Assembly: GCA_016935735.1 (NCBI GenBank)
Contig: JAFGQK010000307.1
Span: 1-38,554, forward strand
DNA from: Spirochaetales bacterium
GTDB taxonomy: Bacteria; Spirochaetota; Spirochaetia; SZUA-6; JAFGRV01
Length of the DNA stretch: 38,554 bases
Direction of reading: 5' to 3'
In this document: positions 1 to 8,484 of the stretch, one piece after another
Layout: the number at the start of each line of letters is the position of its first letter
Position numbering within the stretch: position 1 is the first letter of the stretch
Program-made: the position numbers and the translations under genes
The notes under the pieces: generated by a model
Database searches by the model: none
Told to the model about the DNA's origin: nothing
What the model saw: the letters and a program-made list of their open reading frames with translations, nothing else

Positions 1-72
1 AACTACACGGCTTATAAATCTCATAGGAAAAAAAGAGTTGATATTTTAAGGAAATCTGGTTATTATGTATGA
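1..72 (+). CDS. possible C-terminal end of a gene running in from the left edge
   Basis: Frame 1 is open from the first base to a TGA at 70-72 and would give 23 residues ending in KSGYYV. The composition (Lys/Arg/Tyr rich) is compatible with a protein tail, but so short an open stretch can occur by chance. No family can be named. The 100 bases between this stop and the next gene have no strong terminator. Confidence 0.2.
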   Translation, partial: NYTAYKSHRKKRVDILRKSGYYV

Positions 73-175
73 ATCGACGCTGTAGGGGTATTTAAAAATT
101 GCTTATCCCGTAGCATGTTATAAGTAGATGATAGGAAAACGAGTAATAATTGAACATGCAAAGGAGGATAATGGT

Positions 176-3058
176 ATGTTTAGAACAATTACTTCATTAT
201 TTACTAAAAAATTAAGAAAAAAAAGCCTATATCTTCCATATCTTGTTTTAATAATAACAGCAATATTATTTTTAGCCGGATGTCCGGACCCGAGCGGCAC
301 CTCCCCGCCGGAAGATCCTGCCGAGCCTACAATAGAACCCACAGCAGGACCAAGCGCACCGCCGCCGGTTGCACCGGATGTATCAGGACCGGTTTTATCT
401 GCAAATGTAAGGCCAACATGGACCTGGGATAATGTTACTGATGCTGCCAATTACCGGTATTCGTTTACCGATGGGTCAGGCTGGATCGAAACAACAGAAC
501 TAAGCTATACACCGGATTCGGATTTTGAAGATGGATTCTATACGTTGTATGTACAGGCAGGAAATCCAGCAGGATGGTCAGATTCCGGTTCATGGACGAT
601 CGAGGTAAATACCAATTTGCCGCTACCCCCGACAATTACAGGAATTACTTCCTATTCATACAACACCCCACAGTCATTTACCATTACAGACATTATTGCA
701 AATGCCACTGCTTATTATTCTCTGAATAACGGAACGGACTGGATTGAGTATACAGCAGAAGTTACTATTACTGACGAAGGTGAATACCAGGTTGTTGCAA
801 GGCAGATTGATGAATATTCACGAATATCCCCGCCAACATTCCCGAGTATTGATATTACGATTGATATATCTGCTCCAAATCCGCCCACCGGCCTTGATCT
901 CGATGCAGCGGATGATACCGGGAGTTCGGACACGGACAATATAACCAACCAGACTTCCAATCTCACCATAAGCGGATCATCGGAAGCAGATGCGGCAATT
1001 GACCTTGCCAGTAATATAGATGGGGAGCTTGGAAGTACAACAGCAGATGGAAGCGGTTTCTGGTCAATAAATGTTTCACTCACAGAAGCAGTTCACAGCA
1101 TTACCGCAACTGCCACAGACACTGCATTAAACACATCGGGTGATTCAACTGCCCTTGTTATTAATGTAGATACGTTGCCGGGTAGTATACCCGCAGGACT
1201 TGACCTTGCGGCAGCAGACGATACCGGAAACTCAACAACAGATAATATCACAAATCATACTTCCCTGCTCACTATCAGCGGGACATCGGATGCAAATATA
1301 CTTGTTTCCCTTTTCAGTAGCGTAACCGGGGCTTTAGGGAGTACGAATACGGACGGGAGCGGGAATTGGACAATTGATGTTTCCCTTTCACAAGCTGTTC
1401 ACAGTATTACTGCACTATCAACTGATATAGCGGGAAATGAATCAGGTTCTTCAACCGCCCTGGTAATTACAGTGGACACCACAGGAAATGCTCCCACAAG
1501 TCTTGACCTGGCAGCAGCAGATGATACAGGAAGTTCAACGACCGACAATATTACCAATAAAACAACCAACCTGACAATAAGCGGAACTTCCGAGGTAAAT
1601 GCAACTGTTAATCTTTCGAGTAATGTAGACGGGGCATTGGCAAGCACATCCGCGAATGGAAGCGGATACTGGTCTGCGGATACTTCACTGACACCAGGTG
1701 TTCATAATGTGACCGCGACCATGACAGATATTGCAGGCAACACTTCGGGTGCCTCTACTGCTTTAGTGATAACTATCGATACTTCCGCACCCGGTACACC
1801 GGCTGGTCTTGACCTCGCAGCAGCAGATGATAGTGGAGTTTCCGATTCAGATAATATCACCAGTCAAACATCCTCTCTTACAATAAGCGGGAGTTCGGAA
1901 GCAAACGCCCTGGTGACCCTTTCAAGCAGCATTACCGGCTTACTTGGGAGCGGCTCTGCAAACGGCAGCGGCAGCTGGTTAGTGAATGTGTCACTGAACG
2001 AAAATGTTCACACTGTAACAGCAACGGCAACAGACCTGGCGGGAAATACCTCGGGAAACTCTACCGGGCTTGTCATTACCATAGACACAACACCCCCGGG
2101 AACACCATCTGTACCGGACCTTGCGGCAGCAGATGATTCAGGGAGTTCGAACACGGACAATATCACCCGGACCATCACAGGCCTTACCTTTACCGGTACC
2201 GGGGATGCAAATGTGGATATGACGTTAATGAGTGACCTTGACGGGGAACTTGCATCAGCAACAGCAGACGGCTCGGGCAACTGGACCTTTGACCCGATTG
2301 CGATTCCCGTGAGTGTAAACGATACACATAGTATAACAGCCCAGGCAACGGATACAGCAGGGAATACCGCGTCTTCTTCCGGGCTTTCCCTTGTAGTGGA
2401 TACCACAGCACCGGCAGTCCGGTCCGCATTAAGTCCGGCAACAAAAGTCATCGCCATAGACGCAACCATTGCTTCGAACTTTACCGATGAAAGCGATGTC
2501 ACCCCTGTCTGGAACGGCGAAACAAAAGAACTGACCCTTACCGATCTTGCCGGAAACAGCACATTGATGACCCAGAAGGTATACCAGGGACCAAATAATA
2601 ATGGATTACAGACAGCTGTGGAAATTGATACAACCACAGACGGAGAAGTTATTCATCTTTGCGCTGGGGATTTTGTCATGAATGACCGGCTGCGGCCCTC
2701 TCATTCCATGACCATAAGGGGTGAAGGGTCTGCGGCAACATCCCTTACACAGACTGCCAATTGGAGAAGGACAATCGATATAAATGTAACAGGATTAACA
2801 ATCTATATTGAATACTTGAAAATGGATAATAATTATAACAGGCAACGGATTTATGCCGGTACCACAACGACCCTTTATTTAAGGGACATACACAAAGGAA
2901 CATCCATTGGAACGAACCTCGTAGAAATTGATGCGGGAGCAGCATATTACTGGAACGGGACAGGTTATACACAGGCCTCAAACGGGGTCGATGGCTGGAT
3001 AATCGGCGGTGGTGTAATCACGTTTACAGGCGATACGGATACGAGATACTGGTATTAA
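176..3058 (+). CDS. secreted lipoprotein with five tandem Ig-like repeats and a short beta-helix-like tail
   Basis: A 960-residue surface or periplasmic protein. The start is ATG 176, because AAGGAGG at 161-167 lies 8 bases upstream; an in-frame ATG at 128 has no such site. Residues 1-36 are a lipoprotein signal: a basic N-terminus, a hydrophobic stretch and the lipobox LAGC with Cys36. Next come a Pro/Glu-rich spacer and a fibronectin/Ig-like segment with WTWD and YRYS strands. Five repeats of about 100 residues then begin near nt 890, 1196, 1497, 1801 and 2113. Each carries a GLDLAAADD opening, LTISG, DGSGxW, VHxITATATD and an AGNTSG end, as in bacterial Ig-like (Big) adhesin repeats. The last ~180 residues resemble the beginning of a right-handed beta-helix (IRGEG, LYLRDI), too short for a whole one. 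Adhesion or substrate binding is inferred; no catalytic motif is visible. Confidence 0.8.
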   Translation: MFRTITSLFTKKLRKKSLYLPYLVLIITAILFLAGCPDPSGTSPPEDPAEPTIEPTAGPSAPPPVAPDVSGPVLSANVRPTWTWDNVTDAANYRYSFTDGSGWIETTELSYTPDSDFEDGFYTLYVQAGNPAGWSDSGSWTIEVNTNLPLPPTITGITSYSYNTPQSFTITDIIANATAYYSLNNGTDWIEYTAEVTITDEGEYQVVARQIDEYSRISPPTFPSIDITIDISAPNPPTGLDLDAADDTGSSDTDNITNQTSNLTISGSSEADAAIDLASNIDGELGSTTADGSGFWSINVSLTEAVHSITATATDTALNTSGDSTALVINVDTLPGSIPAGLDLAAADDTGNSTTDNITNHTSLLTISGTSDANILVSLFSSVTGALGSTNTDGSGNWTIDVSLSQAVHSITALSTDIAGNESGSSTALVITVDTTGNAPTSLDLAAADDTGSSTTDNITNKTTNLTISGTSEVNATVNLSSNVDGALASTSANGSGYWSADTSLTPGVHNVTATMTDIAGNTSGASTALVITIDTSAPGTPAGLDLAAADDSGVSDSDNITSQTSSLTISGSSEANALVTLSSSITGLLGSGSANGSGSWLVNVSLNENVHTVTATATDLAGNTSGNSTGLVITIDTTPPGTPSVPDLAAADDSGSSNTDNITRTITGLTFTGTGDANVDMTLMSDLDGELASATADGSGNWTFDPIAIPVSVNDTHSITAQATDTAGNTASSSGLSLVVDTTAPAVRSALSPATKVIAIDATIASNFTDESDVTPVWNGETKELTLTDLAGNSTLMTQKVYQGPNNNGLQTAVEIDTTTDGEVIHLCAGDFVMNDRLRPSHSMTIRGEGSAATSLTQTANWRRTIDINVTGLTIYIEYLKMDNNYNRQRIYAGTTTTLYLRDIHKGTSIGTNLVEIDAGAAYYWNGTGYTQASNGVDGWIIGGGVITFTGDTDTRYWY

Positions 3059-3086
3059 GCAAAACATTATAGATATACAGTAGTTC

Positions 3087-3128
3087 AGGGCTGTTCTTAT
3101 TCTTTGTAAGGACAGCCTTTTTTTTGAC
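3087..3128 (+). terminator. rho-independent terminator after the Ig-repeat lipoprotein
   Basis: An 8-bp stem (GGCTGTTC at 3089-3096 with GGACAGCC at 3110-3117, one G-T pair) is followed by a run of T residues from 3118. It lies about 30 bases after the lipoprotein stop and fits it as the end of a single-gene transcript. Confidence 0.7.
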
Positions 3129-3201
3129 CAGGTCATAATTTAATAGAGATTTTTTTATATCAAAATTGAAATATATACTCACCCTTAAGACTTTAGACCT
3201 T

Positions 3202-5691
3202 CTAATCCTTGAACAGCCTTGTAAGAACAGAGTAGACATACGACTGGTAGCCGAAATCGTGGGTCTGGTATTCCTTTAGAATTTTAAAAAAATCCTCCCT
3301 GTTATTCACCCCCACTTCTGTATAGATTGCACTGATATGGGCTTTTACCGTATTTTCCGCAATAAAAAGTTTTTTTGCTATTTCTTTTGTTTTATATCCC
3401 TGGAGCATGAGTATAAGCACTTCCTTTACCCGGGGAGTAAAGTGATAGTGTCTGAAAAATATTTCTTCCGGCATAATGACCGAAGACATAAGGGGTTTTA
3501 TATTAATCGCGCTTAAACGCAGCCCCTCTACATTATCATCCCTGTTAATGGGATTTGCCTTTGTAATAATATTCAAGACTTTACCCGATTCCTGGACAAT
3601 ACGAAATTCACCAAACTGGGAAATCTCATTATTGATGATCTCCCTGCAATACCGGGAAAATCTTTCTTCATCATCTTTATGAATAAACTGGAGAATCGGG
3701 AGTTTTTTGTTTCGATCGTCTTCACTGATTCCGAGTGCCCCACAGGCTTCATTATTCATAAATATTATAATGAGGTTGGTATTAAGCTCAATAAGAATCG
3801 TGGGAAGCAGTACAGCAAGCTCGCGGAAACGCTCCTCGCTCCTTATCAATTCTTCCTCGATCCTTTTCCGTTCCACGATTTCCTGTTTTAATTTCACATT
3901 TGCAAGAGTCAATTCTTTCGTACGGGCAAATACTTCCCTTTCCAGGTAATCTGCCTGGTTCTGGATCTTCTTTACCATCAAAGTCCATCGTAAGGCAATA
4001 CTCAATTTACTCCGGAGGATTTCATATGTCTGAAGATTTTCTGCTCCAAGTTCAAAAATTACAAAACCTATGTGATCATATCCAAGAAATAATGCCTGTG
4101 CGATTAAAGCATACTTTGTATACCTGGGGAGAATGCCGGGGGGCAATAAACTGATGGTGGAAAACTGGATGCCCTTCATGTCAATCGGGAACCGTTTTTC
4201 CTCATCAAAAGCGAGAATAAGCCTTGAAATGGTGAGAGGTTCTTCCGGGTCTTCATAAATGGCAAGGTAACATTTATTGATACCAAGCTGCGGTAATTCC
4301 CTGTGCAGGATATCCATTAATTTTTCCAGATCAACACAACCGGATAATTTTTCACCAAAATCATTGATTGATTCGAGTTTATAATCAAAAAAGATTTTGT
4401 TAAATGTTACTGCCCTGTGGATCGCCTCTTTTACCAGTCCCTGGGCTTGTTCAAAGGCTTCTATCCAGCGGTCCTGGAAATTAGTATTCTGGAGTTCGGC
4501 ATAGATAATCTTCTTTAGTTTTAAAAGAATATCCTTTAAAACGATAATTGCATCTGGTTCATAAAGAGACCAGTATAGTATTTTTTTAAGACGCAGCAGG
4601 AAAATATTTTTCTTGTTGCTGTAATGTTCTTCTGCAATGGCATCGAGCATTTCTTTAAGCCATTGGGAGAGGAGCCCCCTGTCTTTCTGTTCTGTTATTA
4701 TTTCATTTTTAAGTTGAGAAATAAGGGTATCCCTGTTTCTTAAAAACTCATTAAAGGTTTTGGAACTTCTCGATGTCTGAATTTCAGGTTGTATCAGATC
4801 ATAGGGAATAATACATCCGCAGGACTCTCTTAAAACAAGCCTGGGGGTTAATGATATAATTTCACCAGGATCTTCCCCGACAAATAATTTCATAAGCATG
4901 TCTGCTGCAATCATGCCTTCTTCATAGAGCGGCTGATTAACTGTTGTAAGCTGGATATATTGGCTTATTTCAACATCATCATACCCGACTAAAGCGATCT
5001 GTTCCGGGATGATAATTCTTCTTTTCCTGAGTTCCTGAAACACCCCTAATGCCATCGTATCATTGGCAGAAACAATAACATCCGGCTTTATCCCCCGTTC
5101 ATCAATAAGCACTTTTATTGCTTCCGGTCCTGTTTCAATCCTGAAATCCCCATGGAAAATAAACCTGTCATCATAAGGAATAGCATACATTCCCAGAATC
5201 TCCCTGTATATTGAAAAACGTTCTTCGGAATCGGAATTCCCTTTTGGTCCCCCGATATATGCTATGTTTTTATAGCCGTGATCCTTTACAAGATGTTCGA
5301 GAAGCTTTTTATAAGATGTATTATTATCGATTGTTACACAGGGAATATTCGTATACTTTTCACCCAGGGTTACCATCGGCATATGGGAAGATTGCTCAAT
5401 GAGTTCACCAACTGCCTTATGGCCTGCAAGGTTTCCTATTGAAGAGGCAAAGACAATGACACCGTCTACATTATGTTCGTCAATAAAATCGAAAAAGATA
5501 TTCCGGCATTTCTCCCATTCATCCCTGGAATGTAATCTTCCCGTTACAAAGCTTATGATATTGACATCCATATTTTTTGCATAATCGTAAATACCTGAAA
5601 ATATATTTACATGATAGGGAGTACCAATCCAATCAATAACAACTCCGATAGTTTTTATTTTCTTTCTTTTAAATTTTTTACCTTTTTGCAT
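3202..5691 (-). CDS. sugar-sensor regulator: LacI-type ligand domain, PAS domain and LuxR-type helix-turn-helix
   Basis: An 829-residue regulator from ATG 5691; an in-frame TTG at 5733 would add 14 residues and has no ribosome site. Residues ~15-300 form a periplasmic-binding-fold domain of LacI type, starting IGVVIDWIGTPYHVNIFSG and ending in the typical VRQ-less tail RLVLRESCGC; it also has GYDDVEISQY and TTVNQPLYEEG. No LacI DNA-binding headpiece precedes it, so the domain acts as a cytoplasmic sugar sensor. A helical/GAF-like middle section, a coiled coil (REVFARTKEL) and a PAS domain (SEERFRELAVLLPT) follow. DNA binding lies at the C-terminus: a LuxR/GerE domain at ~750-812 (FTPRVKEVLILMLQG, AENTVKAHISAIY). 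Such fusions are frequent in spirochaetes. It diverges from the GH5 cellulase across a region with three copies of one 17-bp motif, so control of cellulases by oligosaccharide sensing is a reasonable inference. Confidence 0.85.
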   Translation of the reverse strand: MQKGKKFKRKKIKTIGVVIDWIGTPYHVNIFSGIYDYAKNMDVNIISFVTGRLHSRDEWEKCRNIFFDFIDEHNVDGVIVFASSIGNLAGHKAVGELIEQSSHMPMVTLGEKYTNIPCVTIDNNTSYKKLLEHLVKDHGYKNIAYIGGPKGNSDSEERFSIYREILGMYAIPYDDRFIFHGDFRIETGPEAIKVLIDERGIKPDVIVSANDTMALGVFQELRKRRIIIPEQIALVGYDDVEISQYIQLTTVNQPLYEEGMIAADMLMKLFVGEDPGEIISLTPRLVLRESCGCIIPYDLIQPEIQTSRSSKTFNEFLRNRDTLISQLKNEIITEQKDRGLLSQWLKEMLDAIAEEHYSNKKNIFLLRLKKILYWSLYEPDAIIVLKDILLKLKKIIYAELQNTNFQDRWIEAFEQAQGLVKEAIHRAVTFNKIFFDYKLESINDFGEKLSGCVDLEKLMDILHRELPQLGINKCYLAIYEDPEEPLTISRLILAFDEEKRFPIDMKGIQFSTISLLPPGILPRYTKYALIAQALFLGYDHIGFVIFELGAENLQTYEILRSKLSIALRWTLMVKKIQNQADYLEREVFARTKELTLANVKLKQEIVERKRIEEELIRSEERFRELAVLLPTILIELNTNLIIIFMNNEACGALGISEDDRNKKLPILQFIHKDDEERFSRYCREIINNEISQFGEFRIVQESGKVLNIITKANPINRDDNVEGLRLSAINIKPLMSSVIMPEEIFFRHYHFTPRVKEVLILMLQGYKTKEIAKKLFIAENTVKAHISAIYTEVGVNNREDFFKILKEYQTHDFGYQSYVYSVLTRLFKD

Positions 5692-5867
5692 TGTCCTGGG
5701 GTATATTATGTATTGGAATGCTGCTTTTTTCAATATCGTTTTAAAAAAAATAATTGCTTTTTATGCTGGATTATAGTAAAATTCAGGGTAAATCTCTTTA
5801 TTTTTAAATAAAATCATGAAGAAAGTAAGCGTAATATATGTCTCTGATATATCTTTAAGGAATTATT

Positions 5868-5999
5868 ATTAATACTAAAGGTTTGATCATGATAATAATT
5901 GTTATGAATTCTTATTTCTAATGAATAGAAATATATAATTCCAGGGAAATATAAACTTTTAGTATTAATGATATTTCATAAAATTAATACCAAAGGTTT
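5868..5999. promoter_or_regulatory. three copies of a 17-bp operator-like motif between the regulator and GH5
   Basis: The motif ATTAATACYAAARGTTT occurs forward at 5868-5884 (ATTAATACTAAAGGTTT), inverted at 5953-5969 (reads ATTAATACTAAAAGTTT on the minus strand) and forward at 5983-5999 (ATTAATACCAAAGGTTT). Copies two and three each differ from the first at one base. Copies two and three face each other across 13 bases, and copy three ends two bases before a possible -35 box of the GH5 promoter. Placement next to a sensor with a LuxR-type DNA-binding domain suggests its binding sites. The spacer is AT-rich, but 16 of 17 matches three times over is unlikely by chance. Confidence 0.6.
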
Positions 6000-6001
6000 A
6001 T

Positions 6002-6029
6002 TTGAAATCGCTTTTTTGCCTGATATTTT
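6002..6029 (+). promoter_or_regulatory. candidate promoter of the GH5 gene
   Basis: TTGAAA at 6002-6007 and TATTTT at 6024-6029 are separated by 16 bases and lie about 60 bases before ATG 6091. The -10 is imperfect, which would fit an activator-dependent promoter, since a 17-bp motif copy abuts the -35. A start further upstream at 5968 would put this promoter inside the gene, which favours 6091. Confidence 0.35.
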
Positions 6030-6090
6030 AAAAACAGGAGTAAAAATAAATGTAAATTTAACAATAAAGAGGGAAGAGGCAAAAAGGCAT

Positions 6091-8136
6091 ATGAAAAAGT
6101 ATACTCGTTTCTTAAAAATGCAGAAAAAAGCCTTTATTTTTTTTATTTTTTTTATTTATGCCCTGTCTGCCCTTTATACAGAATCACCTGATATTAAAAG
6201 ATTAACCGGGGTGAATTGGTTTGGCTTTGAAACAGGTGATGCGGTTCCTCATGGGTTATGGGCACGGGATTATAAATCTATGCTCAGACAAATAAAAGAC
6301 CTTGAATTCAATTGTGTACGAATACCATGGGCGAATGAAACACTTAATAAATCCCCTAGAAATATTACTATCAGCGAATGGGTAAATGATCCTTATACAG
6401 GGCAACATGGTATAAACCTTGACCTTGCCGGGAAATCCTCGCTGGAAGTAATGGATAAAATAATAGAAGAAGCAGGAAGACTGGATTTACGCATAATACT
6501 TGATTGTCATTCCAGGGCTTTGGATAATTACAGGGATGAGACACTCTGGTACACCGAACAGTGGCCTGAATCCCGGTGGATCTCTGACTGGGTTTTCATT
6601 ACTGAAAGATATTTGAATAATCCTGCTGTGGTTGCGTTTGATATCAATAATGAACCCCATGGGGGGCTTTATGGGATGGGAATGAAACCGCCGGCAAGCT
6701 GGGGTTATGATGTTCCCGACTATGGTGATACAAATTGGAAAGCTGCTGCCGAACGGTGTGCTTCTGCAATTCGTCAGGTTAATCCGGATATTATTATTAT
6801 CGTCCAGGGTGTCCAGGAATCGAGTGATGGGAGTAATTACTGGTGGGGCAGCAATCATAAAGATCTTAAAACCTATCCGCTTACAGGTGTTCCTGCTTCC
6901 AGGCTGATGTTTTCTGTTCATGAATATGGCCCCAGTGTTGCGCCCCAGACATGGTTTGAAGATCCTGCATTTCCCGACAATCTTGATGATGTATGGAGAG
7001 ACCGTTTCTGGTTTATTTATGAAGAAGATATTGCCGGATTATATATCGGGGAAATGGGTTTGAAAGAAGAAGAGGCTCAAAATCCCTCATGTATTGCCTA
7101 TAAGTGGTTTACCAGGTGGCTTTCGTTTGCAGGTGATAAAGTACACTGGACTTACTGGTGCTGGAATCCGAATTCCGGGGATACAGGAGGAATCCTCAAG
7201 GATGACTGGGTGAAAGTGAATGAAGTAAAATATAATCTTATAAAACCGTATCTTGAGCCATGGTCGCCGGGGACATCAACCCCGGGTCCGCTTCCTACTC
7301 CCTCTCCTACTCCCTCCCCGACTCCAACCCAGTTTCCTCCTCCAACGCTGACTCCTACACCCAGCGGAGGAATTATTCTTCAAGCTTCGTTTACCTCCTC
7401 GGCAGAGGGTTTTGTTTATAGTGACGATACATTCAGGGGAACGAATAACCCTGATTATGCATCCGGGTCGTATGACTCTTATGGCGGAATATCAGGTGGC
7501 GGATTAAGGGTTTATCTTGGCGGTGCTGAAACAGGAGGTCCGGTGTCCGGGGGATGGTCCCGTAGTTTTAATGCATCCGGTGACATTGTAATCTCCCTGG
7601 ATTACAGGATGGTTTTGGGGAGGGGAGCCGAACCCGATGAGTTTGCAGAAGCAATTGTCGTACTTGATGATGAGTATTATGTACTGGACAGTCTGTATGG
7701 GGATGGAGACGGCGGTATAAATATGGACACGGGATGGCATCCCGGTGTTGTATTGGCGGCAACCGGCTCCGGCAGTCATATGATAATCATCGGGGCATAT
7801 AACAATAATTCATCTCATACAGATGAATGGGTGGATTTTTTTATTGATAATGTAAGAATCGAAACAGGTCCTCCAATAACAGCCACACCTACAATTATGC
7901 CAACCCCTCCTCCCAATACACCAACATCGACCCCGGTGTTGATATTGGGGGATGTGGATTCAAATGGGATGGTTGATATTGTTGATGCACTTCTTGTAGC
8001 ACAATATTATGTTGGGTTGAATCCGGTTTCATTCAATCCCGAGGCCGCAGATGTGAATTGTGATAGTATGATTGATATTGTTGATGCGCTTCTTATAGCA
8101 CAATACTATGTCGGACTTTTACCGGGTTTCTGCTAA
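6091..8136 (+). CDS. secreted GH5 endoglucanase with accessory module and dockerin-like tail
   Basis: A 681-residue exported beta-glycanase. Start ATG 6091 gives a normal signal peptide (basic MKKYTRF, then a Phe/Ile-rich core ending ALSALYT); another ATG at 6118 is possible. Residues ~45-385 are a glycoside hydrolase family 5 domain: GVNWFGFET opening, NCVRIPWANE, LDCHSR, acid/base Glu188 in DINNEPHG and nucleophile Glu321 in YIGEMG. A Pro/Thr linker leads to a ~160-residue module rich in Gly and Asp (FTSSAEGFVYSDD to WVDFFIDNVRIE), probably a jelly-roll carbohydrate-binding or beta-sandwich domain that I cannot assign to a family. A second linker precedes two dockerin-type repeats (GDVDSNGMVDIVDALL and ADVNCDSMIDIVDALL), with Cys in the second loop and a C-terminal Cys. 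Likely substrate is cellulose or a related beta-1,4-glucan. It converges on the GH9 gene, which has an almost identical tail. Confidence 0.9.
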   Translation: MKKYTRFLKMQKKAFIFFIFFIYALSALYTESPDIKRLTGVNWFGFETGDAVPHGLWARDYKSMLRQIKDLEFNCVRIPWANETLNKSPRNITISEWVNDPYTGQHGINLDLAGKSSLEVMDKIIEEAGRLDLRIILDCHSRALDNYRDETLWYTEQWPESRWISDWVFITERYLNNPAVVAFDINNEPHGGLYGMGMKPPASWGYDVPDYGDTNWKAAAERCASAIRQVNPDIIIIVQGVQESSDGSNYWWGSNHKDLKTYPLTGVPASRLMFSVHEYGPSVAPQTWFEDPAFPDNLDDVWRDRFWFIYEEDIAGLYIGEMGLKEEEAQNPSCIAYKWFTRWLSFAGDKVHWTYWCWNPNSGDTGGILKDDWVKVNEVKYNLIKPYLEPWSPGTSTPGPLPTPSPTPSPTPTQFPPPTLTPTPSGGIILQASFTSSAEGFVYSDDTFRGTNNPDYASGSYDSYGGISGGGLRVYLGGAETGGPVSGGWSRSFNASGDIVISLDYRMVLGRGAEPDEFAEAIVVLDDEYYVLDSLYGDGDGGINMDTGWHPGVVLAATGSGSHMIIIGAYNNNSSHTDEWVDFFIDNVRIETGPPITATPTIMPTPPPNTPTSTPVLILGDVDSNGMVDIVDALLVAQYYVGLNPVSFNPEAADVNCDSMIDIVDALLIAQYYVGLLPGFC

Positions 8137-8344
8137 CGTGAGTTCTTCAAAGAGCTGCTTTTTTAGGGGTTTCTTTTACTGGTAATTTTTAACCTGGAAG
8201 CACCGGTTGTTTTTCATCTACAGGTAATCATTACGGAATATCACGGTGATTTCGGTTTTACACTTACACCAATTTTTTATACCGGGAATTGAAAGTTTGT
8301 CTGTTTTTTTTATTCGGACACTATTTTCCGGTAGTATGTGGTTG

Positions 8345-8386
8345 CCTGTTTCCCTTTATGCAAACGAGGGAAACAGGATTTTTTTT
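8345..8386 (+). terminator. rho-independent terminator of the GH5 gene
   Basis: A perfect 11-bp stem (CCTGTTTCCCT at 8345-8355, AGGGAAACAGG at 8367-8377) with an 11-base loop is followed by A and eight T residues. It lies 209 bases after the GH5 stop, leaving a long 3' untranslated stretch with no recognisable gene. Confidence 0.85.
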
Positions 8387-8432
8387 AATTAAAGCAACAG
8401 CCCATGTTTTTATGTTTCAATTCCTGATAAAA

Positions 8433-8467
8433 ACAAAAAGCTGCCCCGGAATGGAGCAGCTTTTTGT
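8433..8467 (-). terminator. terminator of the GH9 gene, possibly bidirectional
   Basis: A perfect 12-bp inverted repeat (ACAAAAAGCTGC at 8433-8444, GCAGCTTTTTGT at 8456-8467) lies 17 bases downstream of the GH9 stop on the minus strand. T runs are present on both strands, so it can also back up the plus-strand terminator. Confidence 0.8.
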
Positions 8468-8484
8468 TTAATGCAAAATTCCCC

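Noticed and set aside
8137-8344. Possible small gene after the GH5 stop
   Set aside because: No start with a ribosome site; the stretch precedes the terminator and reads as 3' untranslated DNA.
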